Assembly: GCA_021820805.1 (NCBI GenBank)
Contig: JAKADF010000094.1
Location: forward strand, 1-9,328
Direction: 5' to 3'
Source: Bacillota bacterium
GTDB lineage: Bacteria > Bacillota > Bacilli > Alicyclobacillales > Alicyclobacillaceae
DNA: 9,328 nucleotides
How positions within the stretch are numbered: the stretch's first letter is position 1; every line of letters begins with the position of its first letter. A program made the translations under genes and the position numbers. Shown one piece after another: positions 1 through 5,998 of this stretch. The notes below the pieces were generated by a model, which saw only the letters and a list, made by a program, of their open reading frames with translations, ran no database searches and was not told the DNA's origin.

Positions 1-457
1 GCAATTCAGTTTTATTGCTTGTCCCAAGAACGAGTGCACCAAGATGTGCTGAAAAATCAAACAAAGTACACATGCGCTCTCGCGCCATCCGGTTTCCGCG
101 GCGAAGGGGCGCAGCCCTCTCCCCCACGAATGAATCAATGTTTTCAAAGTAGGCATTAATTGGGCCAGTAATCGGCACAACATTATAAGGTATATTTAAA
201 TCATTGACAACTTTTTGTGCGTCCGCCAAACTTGACTTGCTGCTTGTCTCATAAGGCATCATAACAGCATGCACACGGTCGCGGCCCAACGCCTCTGTCG
301 CTAAATAAGCAACTAGAGCTGAATCAATGCCTCCCGATAATCCAAAAACAACTTTTTGAAACCCTGATTTTGTGACCTCTTCACGTAAAAAACCGTAAAG
401 AGCATCTAAGGTGAGGGCTGCGTTAATTTGAAGGCGGTTTGCTATCTCATTGTTCAC
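1..457 (-). CDS. nadE: NAD+ synthetase, ammonia-using synthetase domain only (partial, C-terminus beyond left edge)
   Basis: Catalyses the last step of NAD+ synthesis: ATP-dependent amidation of deamido-NAD+ in the cytosol. Only the first 152 residues are in the window. Residues 41-46 read SGGIDS, the P-loop of N-type ATP pyrophosphatases, preceded by a VVFGL strand. Residues 144-152 read LGTSNKTEL, a conserved NadE block, and RRGNRMARERM lies just before it. The P-loop sits about 40 residues from the start, as in stand-alone NadE, so no glutaminase domain is fused to the front. The start is a GTG at 455-457 that overlaps the TGA of the upstream amidase gene (GTGA, 454-457); the nearby ATG at 448-450 is out of frame and stops after two codons. 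The tight overlap suggests translational coupling with the amidase, which probably supplies ammonia from glutamine. The reading frame is intact to the edge. The family assignment is secure; the pairing with the amidase is inference. Confidence 0.93.
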   Translation of the reverse strand, partial: MNNEIANRLQINAALTLDALYGFLREEVTKSGFQKVVFGLSGGIDSALVAYLATEALGRDRVHAVMMPYETSSKSSLADAQKVVNDLNIPYNVVPITGPINAYFENIDSFVGERAAPLRRGNRMARERMCTLFDFSAHLGALVLGTSNKTEL

Positions 458-1323
458 TCAAACAAACCACCTTTCTTTGCGGTCAAAATCCGCTGAAGTT
501 CGCTCGCAACAAGACGAGGCTGCTCATCCCGGAGAAGCGGCGTAATATACCTGGCACGACGAATCGTCCGTAAGTCTGCCGCAGCCATATATAATCCTTC
601 TGTGCCAACTGGTGCTTCCAGCAGCCATCCGCCATCTGGAGCGATTACGGCCGATCCGCCGAAGAAACTGACTCCATCTTCTACTCCGACTCGATTCACA
701 AATACGACAATTACACCATGTAATTTGGAATAAAGATTTAACAATTCCCTCCAAAATTTTTGTGAACCAAAGTACTCTACATCTGTTACGCTGCGTGCCG
801 GGCCGGCTGCAGAAACAATCAGGATACGGGCACCGCCAAGAGCAAGCAGATAAGGACTCGTGGTGTGCCAAGCATCTTCACAAATCAAAAGTCCCATACA
901 ACCAAATTTCGTATCAAATGTGTCAAATGATTCACCAGAAGCAAAATAACGTTTATCATCAAACATACCATATGTAGGAAGAAATACTTTGCGATGCACA
1001 TGAACAATATTCCCATTCGAAGCATAAACCGCGCTAATATAAAATAAATGCCCTTTTGTCTCTTCAATAAAGCTAAAAACAATATCAATATCCTGACTTT
1101 GCCGAACAAGTGTCTGAATATCTGGATCATCGATTGTTTTCGCAAGGTCAAGCGCCATATCTTGGACTTGATATCCGGTCAGTCCAAGTTCAGGAAATAC
1201 AACGATGTCTGCTCTACCTTCCTTTGCTTTTCTTGTATACTCAATGTGTTTTTCAAGATTAAACTTGAAATCACCGAGTCTTGGGCTGATTTGTGAAACT
1301 GCAATCCGAATCTTGTCTGCCAC
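454..1323 (-). CDS. Nitrilase-superfamily carbon-nitrogen hydrolase, likely glutaminase partner of NadE
   Basis: A 289-residue amidase of the nitrilase superfamily. The catalytic Glu-Lys-Cys triad can be read: E45 in VVFPELGLTGY, K112 in HRKVFLPTYG and C148 in LLICEDAWH. The CED-W type context around the cysteine resembles the glutaminase domain of fused glutamine-dependent NAD+ synthetases. The longest open frame begins at 1371, but GTG at 1321-1323 is chosen because a GGAGG lies 7 bases upstream and because VADKIRIAVSQ is where the family's first beta strand begins. The gene overlaps nadE by 4 bases. Inference from this context: it hydrolyses glutamine and feeds ammonia to NadE, giving a two-subunit version of an enzyme that many bacteria make as one chain. 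Alternatives within the superfamily, such as an omega-amidase or N-carbamoyl hydrolase, cannot be excluded from sequence alone. Confidence 0.88.
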   Translation of the reverse strand: MADKIRIAVSQISPRLGDFKFNLEKHIEYTRKAKEGRADIVVFPELGLTGYQVQDMALDLAKTIDDPDIQTLVRQSQDIDIVFSFIEETKGHLFYISAVYASNGNIVHVHRKVFLPTYGMFDDKRYFASGESFDTFDTKFGCMGLLICEDAWHTTSPYLLALGGARILIVSAAGPARSVTDVEYFGSQKFWRELLNLYSKLHGVIVVFVNRVGVEDGVSFFGGSAVIAPDGGWLLEAPVGTEGLYMAAADLRTIRRARYITPLLRDEQPRLVASELQRILTAKKGGLFE

Positions 1324-1330
1324 AAGAGAT

Positions 1331-1335
1331 CCTCC
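1331..1335 (-). promoter_or_regulatory. Ribosome binding site deciding the amidase GTG start
   Basis: A perfect GGAGG stands 7 bases before the GTG at 1323. It lies inside the longest open frame, which argues against the upstream ATG at 1371 and for the GTG. Confidence 0.85.
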
Positions 1336-1376
1336 AATATACTCCGTATCAGTTGTACATATATAATCCATCGATT

Positions 1377-1403
1377 AGTATACCGTTTGAAGCACAAATT
1401 CAA
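1377..1403 (-). promoter_or_regulatory. Possible sigma-A promoter for the amidase-nadE pair
   Basis: On the minus strand a TATACT (1377-1382) is preceded by TTGAAT (1398-1403) with a short 15-base spacer, or by TTTGAA with 16 bases. It lies between the hairpin that ends the kinase gene and the amidase ribosome binding site, where a promoter would be expected. The -10 box is good; the -35 box is weak and the spacing short. Confidence 0.3.
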
Positions 1404-1405
1404 AA

Positions 1406-1427
1406 GAGGCGCCTGCCTACGCGCCTC
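1406..1427 (-). terminator. Small hairpin, probable weak intrinsic terminator after the kinase gene
   Basis: GAGGCGC (1406-1412) and GCGCCTC (1421-1427) are perfect inverted copies with an 8-base loop. On the minus strand the stem is followed by TTTTG, a short T run. The stem overlaps the kinase stop codon (TGA at 1426-1428), so it would end the LysM-kinase transcript. The short T tract makes termination probably incomplete. Confidence 0.5.
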
Positions 1428-2430
1428 ACACCTTTCTTGCAAAATCTATTTCTTTTAGTAATTGCATTCGTCTCTCTTCTTTACGAACGGCATGGATCAC
1501 CCGAATCTTTTTTTCAGGTTCAAACCCATGCCGGCACCACTCTACAACAGTGCGTATCAGTATATCCGGCCATGATAACAGGTGACGAAGCAATTGCAGC
1601 CTTTCTTCTGGAAGGTTAACTTCTAAGGTGTAATCCATAACCATTTGTTCTATATCAGAAGCAGAACAATCTGACAAAAAAACACAGTGGGATGTGAATT
1701 GTATTACATCATGAATCGGATCGTCATATCCCGAATGGTCAAAATCAATTATAGATATTGCAAAATCGCCACTTTCGCGACTATTCCACAGCAAATTGTG
1801 AGGGGCTAAGTCCCTGTGACAAAAGCAGGCCGCCGGAAAATTATGCTTAACAGAGCTCTCATATTCGAAAATGCACTGTTCCATCGTGTGCCAGATATAC
1901 GGTTCAATAGATTCGAGTATTTGGGCCCGTTCCTTTGCCTGCGGCCAGACTTCCTGCATTGTTCGCATCTTCATTTTCATTTTCGATAATAATCCACCGC
2001 GATGTAATGTTTTAAACGCAGTCAGATTGATAGTCCTGCCTAAACCGTGCAACCTTCCTATTGCACGAATTGCACTACGACGTTCCTCGGTATTTGCTGC
2101 ATTTACATGTCGACCGGGCAACCACAATTGCAAAAAGCCAGGTCTAGCACCTGCATAAGGAACAGAAATAAAACGTCCGTATAGGCTTGGAATGGGCCCC
2201 CCGCATAAAAGCCCTTGTTGACTTATGTGGTTCGTCATACTTGCCAACTCGTACAGTCTTAATTCATCATCAACTTCTCCAATTGGTTTCCATATCCAAT
2301 TGACTTCTTTACCGATTAACCCATAAACACTGCGTCGTTCAACAATCCCTTGGATGTCTAAGCCATATTGCAGGCGAATACCATTAATTAGCTGCTCTGC
2401 TTCCCAAGGTGAAAATACCATATTAGTCAT
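1426..2430 (-). CDS. CotS/YsxE-like spore coat protein with aminoglycoside phosphotransferase (kinase-like) fold
   Basis: About 334 residues, the usual size of CotS-family proteins (CotS, YsxE and YutH in Bacillus subtilis). Numbering from the ATG at 2436, the catalytic-loop motif HRDLAPHN is at residues 207-214 (D209, N214) and the metal-binding IIDFD motif at 229-233, followed by DDPIHDVIQF. This is the aminoglycoside/choline phosphotransferase arrangement, with the key residues present. The open frame extends to 2610, but those extra 60 or so codons lie over the tail of the LysM gene and look fortuitous. Starts at 2436, 2430 and 2421 are all possible; none has a good ribosome binding site, so translation is probably coupled to the LysM gene, whose stop overlaps the 2430 start (ATGACTAA). 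Pairing with a LysM protein recalls the spoVID-ysxE pair of Bacillus. The substrate is unknown and kinase activity unproven for most of the family. Confidence 0.8.
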   Translation of the reverse strand: MTNMVFSPWEAEQLINGIRLQYGLDIQGIVERRSVYGLIGKEVNWIWKPIGEVDDELRLYELASMTNHISQQGLLCGGPIPSLYGRFISVPYAGARPGFLQLWLPGRHVNAANTEERRSAIRAIGRLHGLGRTINLTAFKTLHRGGLLSKMKMKMRTMQEVWPQAKERAQILESIEPYIWHTMEQCIFEYESSVKHNFPAACFCHRDLAPHNLLWNSRESGDFAISIIDFDHSGYDDPIHDVIQFTSHCVFLSDCSASDIEQMVMDYTLEVNLPEERLQLLRHLLSWPDILIRTVVEWCRHGFEPEKKIRVIHAVRKEERRMQLLKEIDFARKV

Positions 2431-3121
2431 CTTCATCGTTGCGAATCGTGAAAGTATTCGACCATCCATCCCCATTTGTACCCGGCACTTTATCAGTTGC
2501 CTCATTTGTAGACCGTGCAGAGGTCGCTTTATCCCATTCGTCCCAGCTAGACATGAGAGAAGAACTTTCATCAACGTCTCCATCCCAGTGTGGTGGAATT
2601 CCATAGCCAAAATGGCCCTTCTGTTTCGAATGCCGATATGGTGAGTGGCTGTGCGGTCCTTCTGAGTTAAGGGGCTGCACAGGAGCCTCTTTCACAGGTG
2701 GTTTGCCCGCTTCAGGAGAAGACATAAATGGAATATAAATTGTCGTTCCCGGTGTTAACGGCTGGTTAAGATTTAAATGCGGATTCAACATTGTTAATTG
2801 CTCTGGAGTAATCCGATAACGTTTTGCAACATCTGTTGTCGTCTCTCCTTGTTCGACCACATGAGGCCATACAAACCCAAAGTACTGAGGTGCCGCTCCC
2901 GCTGCTTTTGGTTTTTGCTTTTCCATCTGTATTTGTTTTGCCTTTGCCAGATGATTCTTAGCAGGTTTACCGAGTTCAGGAACCACAATTGTCATACCTG
3001 GCGTTATTTGATCAGGATTTGTAATATGCGGATTAGACGCCAACAAAAGCGGCAGGCGAACCCCCGTCTTTTTGCTGATGGAATACATCGTATCGCCAGG
3101 GCGTATTACATATTTTTTCAA
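2423..3121 (-). CDS. Two-LysM-domain protein, probable spore coat morphogenetic protein (SafA/SpoVID-like)
   Basis: A 232-residue protein with no signal peptide or membrane segment. LysM 1 covers residues 3-48 (YVIRPGDTMYSI to IVVP) and LysM 2 covers 87-131 (HVVEQGETTTDV to IYIP). Between them is a Lys/Gln-rich linker; after residue 131 comes a low-complexity tail rich in Pro, Ser, His, Asp and Trp that ends in EDD. LysM domains bind peptidoglycan-like glycans. A cytosolic LysM protein next to a CotS-like kinase fits a spore coat protein made in the mother cell, as SafA and SpoVID are. The longest open frame starts at ATG 3139, but that start contains the ribosome binding site. TTG at 3119-3121 is preferred because AAGGAGG lies 8 bases upstream and LysM 1 begins directly after it. 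The 3' end overlaps the kinase gene. Exact orthology to safA or spoVID is uncertain because the tail is not recognisable. Confidence 0.82.
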   Translation of the reverse strand: MKKYVIRPGDTMYSISKKTGVRLPLLLASNPHITNPDQITPGMTIVVPELGKPAKNHLAKAKQIQMEKQKPKAAGAAPQYFGFVWPHVVEQGETTTDVAKRYRITPEQLTMLNPHLNLNQPLTPGTTIYIPFMSSPEAGKPPVKEAPVQPLNSEGPHSHSPYRHSKQKGHFGYGIPPHWDGDVDESSSLMSSWDEWDKATSARSTNEATDKVPGTNGDGWSNTFTIRNDEDD

Positions 3122-3129
3122 GCATAGAC

Positions 3130-3134
3130 CCTCC
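3130..3134 (-). promoter_or_regulatory. Ribosome binding site deciding the TTG start of the LysM gene
   Basis: AAGGAGG with its GGAGG core here stands 8 bases before TTG 3121. The alternative ATG at 3139 would place this site inside the coding region and has no comparable site of its own. Confidence 0.8.
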
Positions 3135-3202
3135 TTCATGTAGCAAGGACGCGTAACGTCTACGGCAGTATATGCATGTGCCTACATTCTGGCCTATGTC
3201 AA

Positions 3203-3251
3203 AATAAAAACAGACGCATAAGCGATAAAAATAAATGCGCCTGTTTTTATT
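3203..3251 (-). terminator. Long bidirectional intrinsic terminator after the chemoreceptor gene
   Basis: Arms 3203-3219 and 3235-3251 pair over 17 positions with one imperfect pair, around a 15-base AT-rich loop. The imperfect pair is G-U in the minus-strand RNA but A-C in the plus-strand RNA, so the stem is better on the minus strand. On that strand the arm ends in CTGTTTTTATTTT, giving the T run. It lies 36 bases after the chemoreceptor stop codon and before the LysM gene, separating the two transcripts. Confidence 0.88.
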
Positions 3252-3286
3252 CAATTTATCCTAAGCACACTAAACATCAGTAAAGC

Positions 3287-5131
3287 TCAAATTTTAAATT
3301 TACCCACAGTGTCATGAAGTTCGGCTGCAAGTTTTGCAAGTGCGTGTGATGATGCAGCAATTTCTTCGACCGTAGCCAAAGTTTCCTCTGTGCTTGCAGC
3401 ATTTTCTTCCGACCCTGCTGCAACTTGCTTCATAAAGCCTCCGAGTGTATCAATCGTCTCCAAAGTGGTCGATGTTAGGTCAAGCTGTTCTTTAACACCA
3501 GCCAAGATTTCATCTGTGCTTGGAACTACATGCATAACCGCAACCCGAATCTCTTCAAATGCAACTTTTGTATTATCTGATGCTGTTCTGCCTTTTGTTG
3601 TTGCTTCTACACTTTTTGCTATTAACTCTGATACCTCTCGCGTTAAATCGTGATTGCGTTTAACAATTTTGCCGATTTGTGTCGCCGCATCGCGGCTCTC
3701 CTCAGCAAGTTTTCTAACTTCACCTGCAACAACAGCAAAACCTTTCCCCGCATCTCCTGCCCTCGCAGCCTCGATTGCCGCATTCAATGCAAGTAAATTA
3801 GTCTCTTCCGCAATGTCCCTTATTGTGCTTAAAATTTGGGCTATTTGCTTAGACGAGCTCTCAAGTTCTTCAACCTGGCGATTAGACTCTTCTGCAACCA
3901 ATTGAACTTCTTCCATCGTAGATTGGGCTAATTCAACAAGCACATTACCCTCATCAGTCTTTGAAACAACGGCACCAACCGATTGAACTACTTCCTCGAC
4001 TTTTCCCGCCATTGTATCACCATGCTGCTTAACCGTCTGAACGGAGTTCGTCATTACCGAGAGGGACTGCATCGCTTGGTCACTAAGAAGTGCAAATTCC
4101 CCCGTTGCAACCGCAATGGTATTTACTGCCCGAGCCGTTTCATCTGTCGACGCATTCATCTCTTGTGCACTTGCAGCAAGAGTTTCCGAGGTGTGGGCTA
4201 TTCTTTGAACCATGTGACTAATAGAACCAAGCAGTTCATTTGTTGCTTCCGTAAGAAGCTGGACTTCATCTTTACTGTTTACGCCCCGAACGCGGCGCGT
4301 TAAGTCTCCGCCAGCAGAAGCAATATCACGCAAGATACTCGTAACTCGCAGAAGGTTCCTAGGTGTACGAAACGTCGCTGGTATTCCAAACACAAGTGCC
4401 ACTACGACCGCAAGAATGGACAAAATCAACATTACGATAAGTGTAGCTGTAACACTTGTTTTTAGACCCCGCGCCGCTAAGTTTGAATCGGACTGGCTGT
4501 TTGCTATCAACTTATCCAGGTTCGTCATCGCTGCAGATGACATGGTATCTCCATCACCAGCAGATTCATCCACTAAGGCCTGCTCTCCTTGCCCCACGTT
4601 CCTCAAATTAATTTGATCATCTGCATAAGCAATCCATTGCTTAAAGGAATTCATACCGTCTGTAAGCTCTTTTTCTGCGTCCGCATTTCCTTTAACAAGC
4701 GAAGTCAAACTTCTCGATTGAATTTGAAAACTCGATTTTTGCGAAGAATAGGAGGAATCGAGCAAGGATTGGTTACCAGTGATGAGATACCCCCGCATAC
4801 CGACTTCCATGGTTAATAAGTCTTCTTTGAGGATATTCGCTTGTTCAACAATTTTCATATCGTGATTAGCGAGCAAGCTTGCTTCTTGCTGCATGGAAAA
4901 AAGTCGAGTAACACTTACAATTCCAGATATAAGAATAATCACAAGGATTGCAGCAAACGCACCGCCTACTCGAAAGCGAATAGAAATAAAATCTTTATTA
5001 AAATATTGCTTCCACCAAGGGGATTTTACAATTTCCTCTTGTAACTGATTTCCACTTATTTTTTTATGTTTTACCGTCAATTCAGACTCAAGCGTTGCAC
5101 CAACTTCATCCGAAATCTCTTTTTTGTCCAA
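3287..5131 (-). CDS. Methyl-accepting chemotaxis protein with CHASE3-like sensor domain
   Basis: A 614-residue transmembrane chemoreceptor that would signal through CheW/CheA to the flagellar motor. Order of parts: a charged cytosolic N-terminus of about 54 residues; TM1 at 55-75; a CHASE3-like extracellular helical domain at about 80-200, containing the typical [10 protein letters not shown] stretch (111-120); TM2 at about 226-250; HAMP to about 305; then the long coiled-coil signalling domain, with the conserved hairpin tip [17 protein letters not shown] at 443-459 and [18 protein letters not shown] after it. The protein ends in KFKI and has no C-terminal NWETF-type pentapeptide for methyltransferase docking. 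TTG at 5129-5131 is chosen over ATG 5161 because GGAGG lies 7 bases upstream. The ligand cannot be told from sequence. The gene follows yunB after 82 bases and is closed by the terminator at 3203-3251. No other chemotaxis gene is in the window, so it is probably an orphan receptor. Confidence 0.93.
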   Translation of the reverse strand: MDKKEISDEVGATLESELTVKHKKISGNQLQEEIVKSPWWKQYFNKDFISIRFRVGGAFAAILVIILISGIVSVTRLFSMQQEASLLANHDMKIVEQANILKEDLLTMEVGMRGYLITGNQSLLDSSYSSQKSSFQIQSRSLTSLVKGNADAEKELTDGMNSFKQWIAYADDQINLRNVGQGEQALVDESAGDGDTMSSAAMTNLDKLIANSQSDSNLAARGLKTSVTATLIVMLILSILAVVVALVFGIPATFRTPRNLLRVTSILRDIASAGGDLTRRVRGVNSKDEVQLLTEATNELLGSISHMVQRIAHTSETLAASAQEMNASTDETARAVNTIAVATGEFALLSDQAMQSLSVMTNSVQTVKQHGDTMAGKVEEVVQSVGAVVSKTDEGNVLVELAQSTMEEVQLVAEESNRQVEELESSSKQIAQILSTIRDIAEETNLLALNAAIEAARAGDAGKGFAVVAGEVRKLAEESRDAATQIGKIVKRNHDLTREVSELIAKSVEATTKGRTASDNTKVAFEEIRVAVMHVVPSTDEILAGVKEQLDLTSTTLETIDTLGGFMKQVAAGSEENAASTEETLATVEEIAASSHALAKLAAELHDTVGKFKI

Positions 5132-5138
5132 TTTACTC

Positions 5139-5143
5139 CCTCC
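5139..5143 (-). promoter_or_regulatory. Ribosome binding site deciding the TTG start of the chemoreceptor
   Basis: GGAGG followed by 7 bases and TTG at 5131. The longer frame from ATG 5161 would translate through this site. Confidence 0.8.
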
Positions 5144-5213
5144 AGTATAGTTAAAACCCACATCTTTCCTTTCTACAAATCATCTGGTTTTTCCTCCCAT
5201 TTCGACATTTTTT

Positions 5214-5903
5214 TTATTTAAACGGCTGTAATTTATCTGAATAATAAACATTTGGAATAGGACCGGACAGGACAAGATAAGCAACGGGGGTCTTCGTTTC
5301 AAGGTGGACAGGCTTAGTTACAAATGGGGTGATTACATTCACGTCAACAGCCACATTTAGATAAAGAATATGGACAGTTTGGTTCAGACCAACAGTTTTT
5401 ACATCGGCGAATACTGTAGAATTAGCCGTGCCAATAAGAGACAGTTTCATAGGGATGCTAAAATCAACAAAAGAAAATAAAGCACCGCCTAAAATTTGAC
5501 TAACTGGTAGCGGAATCTTTTGTTCGGCGAGATGTTCAAGAGCTAAGTTCACATGCTCTGCTGTAGTTGATTGGAGCTTCGCCATATCATCAAGATTAAA
5601 TTTTGCTACTGTCATGTTCTGCTGCCCAACATGAGAATTAATTTCGACTAGATTTAGGGACTTCTCTTCCTCTGCCAATTCACTCATGAGTGCGTCATTT
5701 AAAGCTTCTGCTGCAACATGCCTGGCTGTTGCCGATGCAGCCATACTGATAGAAGGGCGTAACTGTGTATTAAACAAATATAAAAATAGTCCAAACGCAA
5801 GAGGGAGGGTTGAAAGAACAACCAACCCCCTGCTCGTACTCATTTTACCCTCAGATGTCCTCTTTTTTAAATTGCTTCCTTTTGGACGAAACCGCTGTTT
5901 CAT
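5214..5903 (-). CDS. yunB: Sporulation protein YunB
   Basis: A 229-residue protein with a basic N-terminus, one membrane segment at about 25-45 (GLVVLSTLPLAFGLFLYLF) and an extracytoplasmic remainder. It aligns from memory with Bacillus subtilis YunB across the second half: IPLPVSQILGG, SLIGTA, DVKTVGLNQT, VITPF and GPIPNVYY match the family's blocks IPLGQ-GN, LIGDA, VKT-GINN, VIIPF and GEVPQFY in the same order. YunB is a sporulation protein transcribed by sigma-E in the mother cell in B. subtilis; its molecular role is not established. The ATG at 5903 is supported by a G-run site 8 bases upstream. The length is slightly shorter than B. subtilis YunB because the polar C-terminal tail is missing. 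It lies 95 bases after tyrS with no clear terminator between, although a sigma-E-like promoter can be proposed in the gap. Confidence 0.88.
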   Translation of the reverse strand: MKQRFRPKGSNLKKRTSEGKMSTSRGLVVLSTLPLAFGLFLYLFNTQLRPSISMAASATARHVAAEALNDALMSELAEEEKSLNLVEINSHVGQQNMTVAKFNLDDMAKLQSTTAEHVNLALEHLAEQKIPLPVSQILGGALFSFVDFSIPMKLSLIGTANSTVFADVKTVGLNQTVHILYLNVAVDVNVITPFVTKPVHLETKTPVAYLVLSGPIPNVYYSDKLQPFK

Positions 5904-5911
5904 TTGGACAT

Positions 5912-5938
5912 CCCCCCACTTGACTATACGAGGGGGGG
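5912..5938 (-). promoter_or_regulatory. G-run ribosome binding site of yunB with facing C-run (possible hairpin)
   Basis: On the minus strand six Gs (5912-5917) lie 8 bases before the yunB ATG and serve as the likely Shine-Dalgarno site. Fourteen bases upstream is a run of seven Cs (5932-5938). The two can pair as an all-GC stem that would hide the ribosome binding site in any transcript that includes both, for example read-through from tyrS. The complementarity is seen; the regulatory effect is inference. Confidence 0.4.
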
Positions 5939-5951
5939 CGCTGGTTCATGA
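5923..5951 (-). promoter_or_regulatory. Candidate sigma-E-like promoter for yunB
   Basis: On the minus strand TCATGAA (5945-5951) and CGTATAGT (5923-5930) are separated by 14 bases. They resemble the sigma-E boxes (roughly KMATAWW and CATACAMT) with mismatches in both. The spacing and position suit YunB, a known sigma-E target, but the match is imperfect and the spacer is unusually C-rich. Confidence 0.3.
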
Positions 5952-5998
5952 ATAGGATCGTTCAGTCACAAGACGTTTTCTATGCAAGTTTGGATCGA

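Noticed and set aside
61..135. Apparent frameshift in nadE near the CCCCC run at 121-125
   Set aside because: A first reading lost the frame, but the run at 105-109 is GGGG (four, not three). With the right count the frame runs intact through RRGNRMARERM to LGTSNKTEL.
3168..3202. Promoter for the LysM gene from TTGACA (3197-3202) and TATACT or CATATACT (3168-3175)
   Set aside because: The spacer from TTGACA to TATACT is 24 bases, too long for sigma-A. CATATACT resembles a sigma-E or sigma-K -10 box, but no acceptable -35 lies at the right distance. A sporulation promoter is likely here, but I cannot place it.
5144..5155. TATACT just upstream of the chemoreceptor ribosome binding site as a promoter
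   Set aside because: It abuts the GGAGG, so the start of transcription would fall at or after the ribosome binding site. No -35 at a usable distance was found.
5170..5208. Tiny open frame of 11 codons ([11 protein letters not shown]) between yunB and the chemoreceptor
   Set aside because: No ribosome binding site precedes it and nothing suggests conservation; such short frames are expected by chance.
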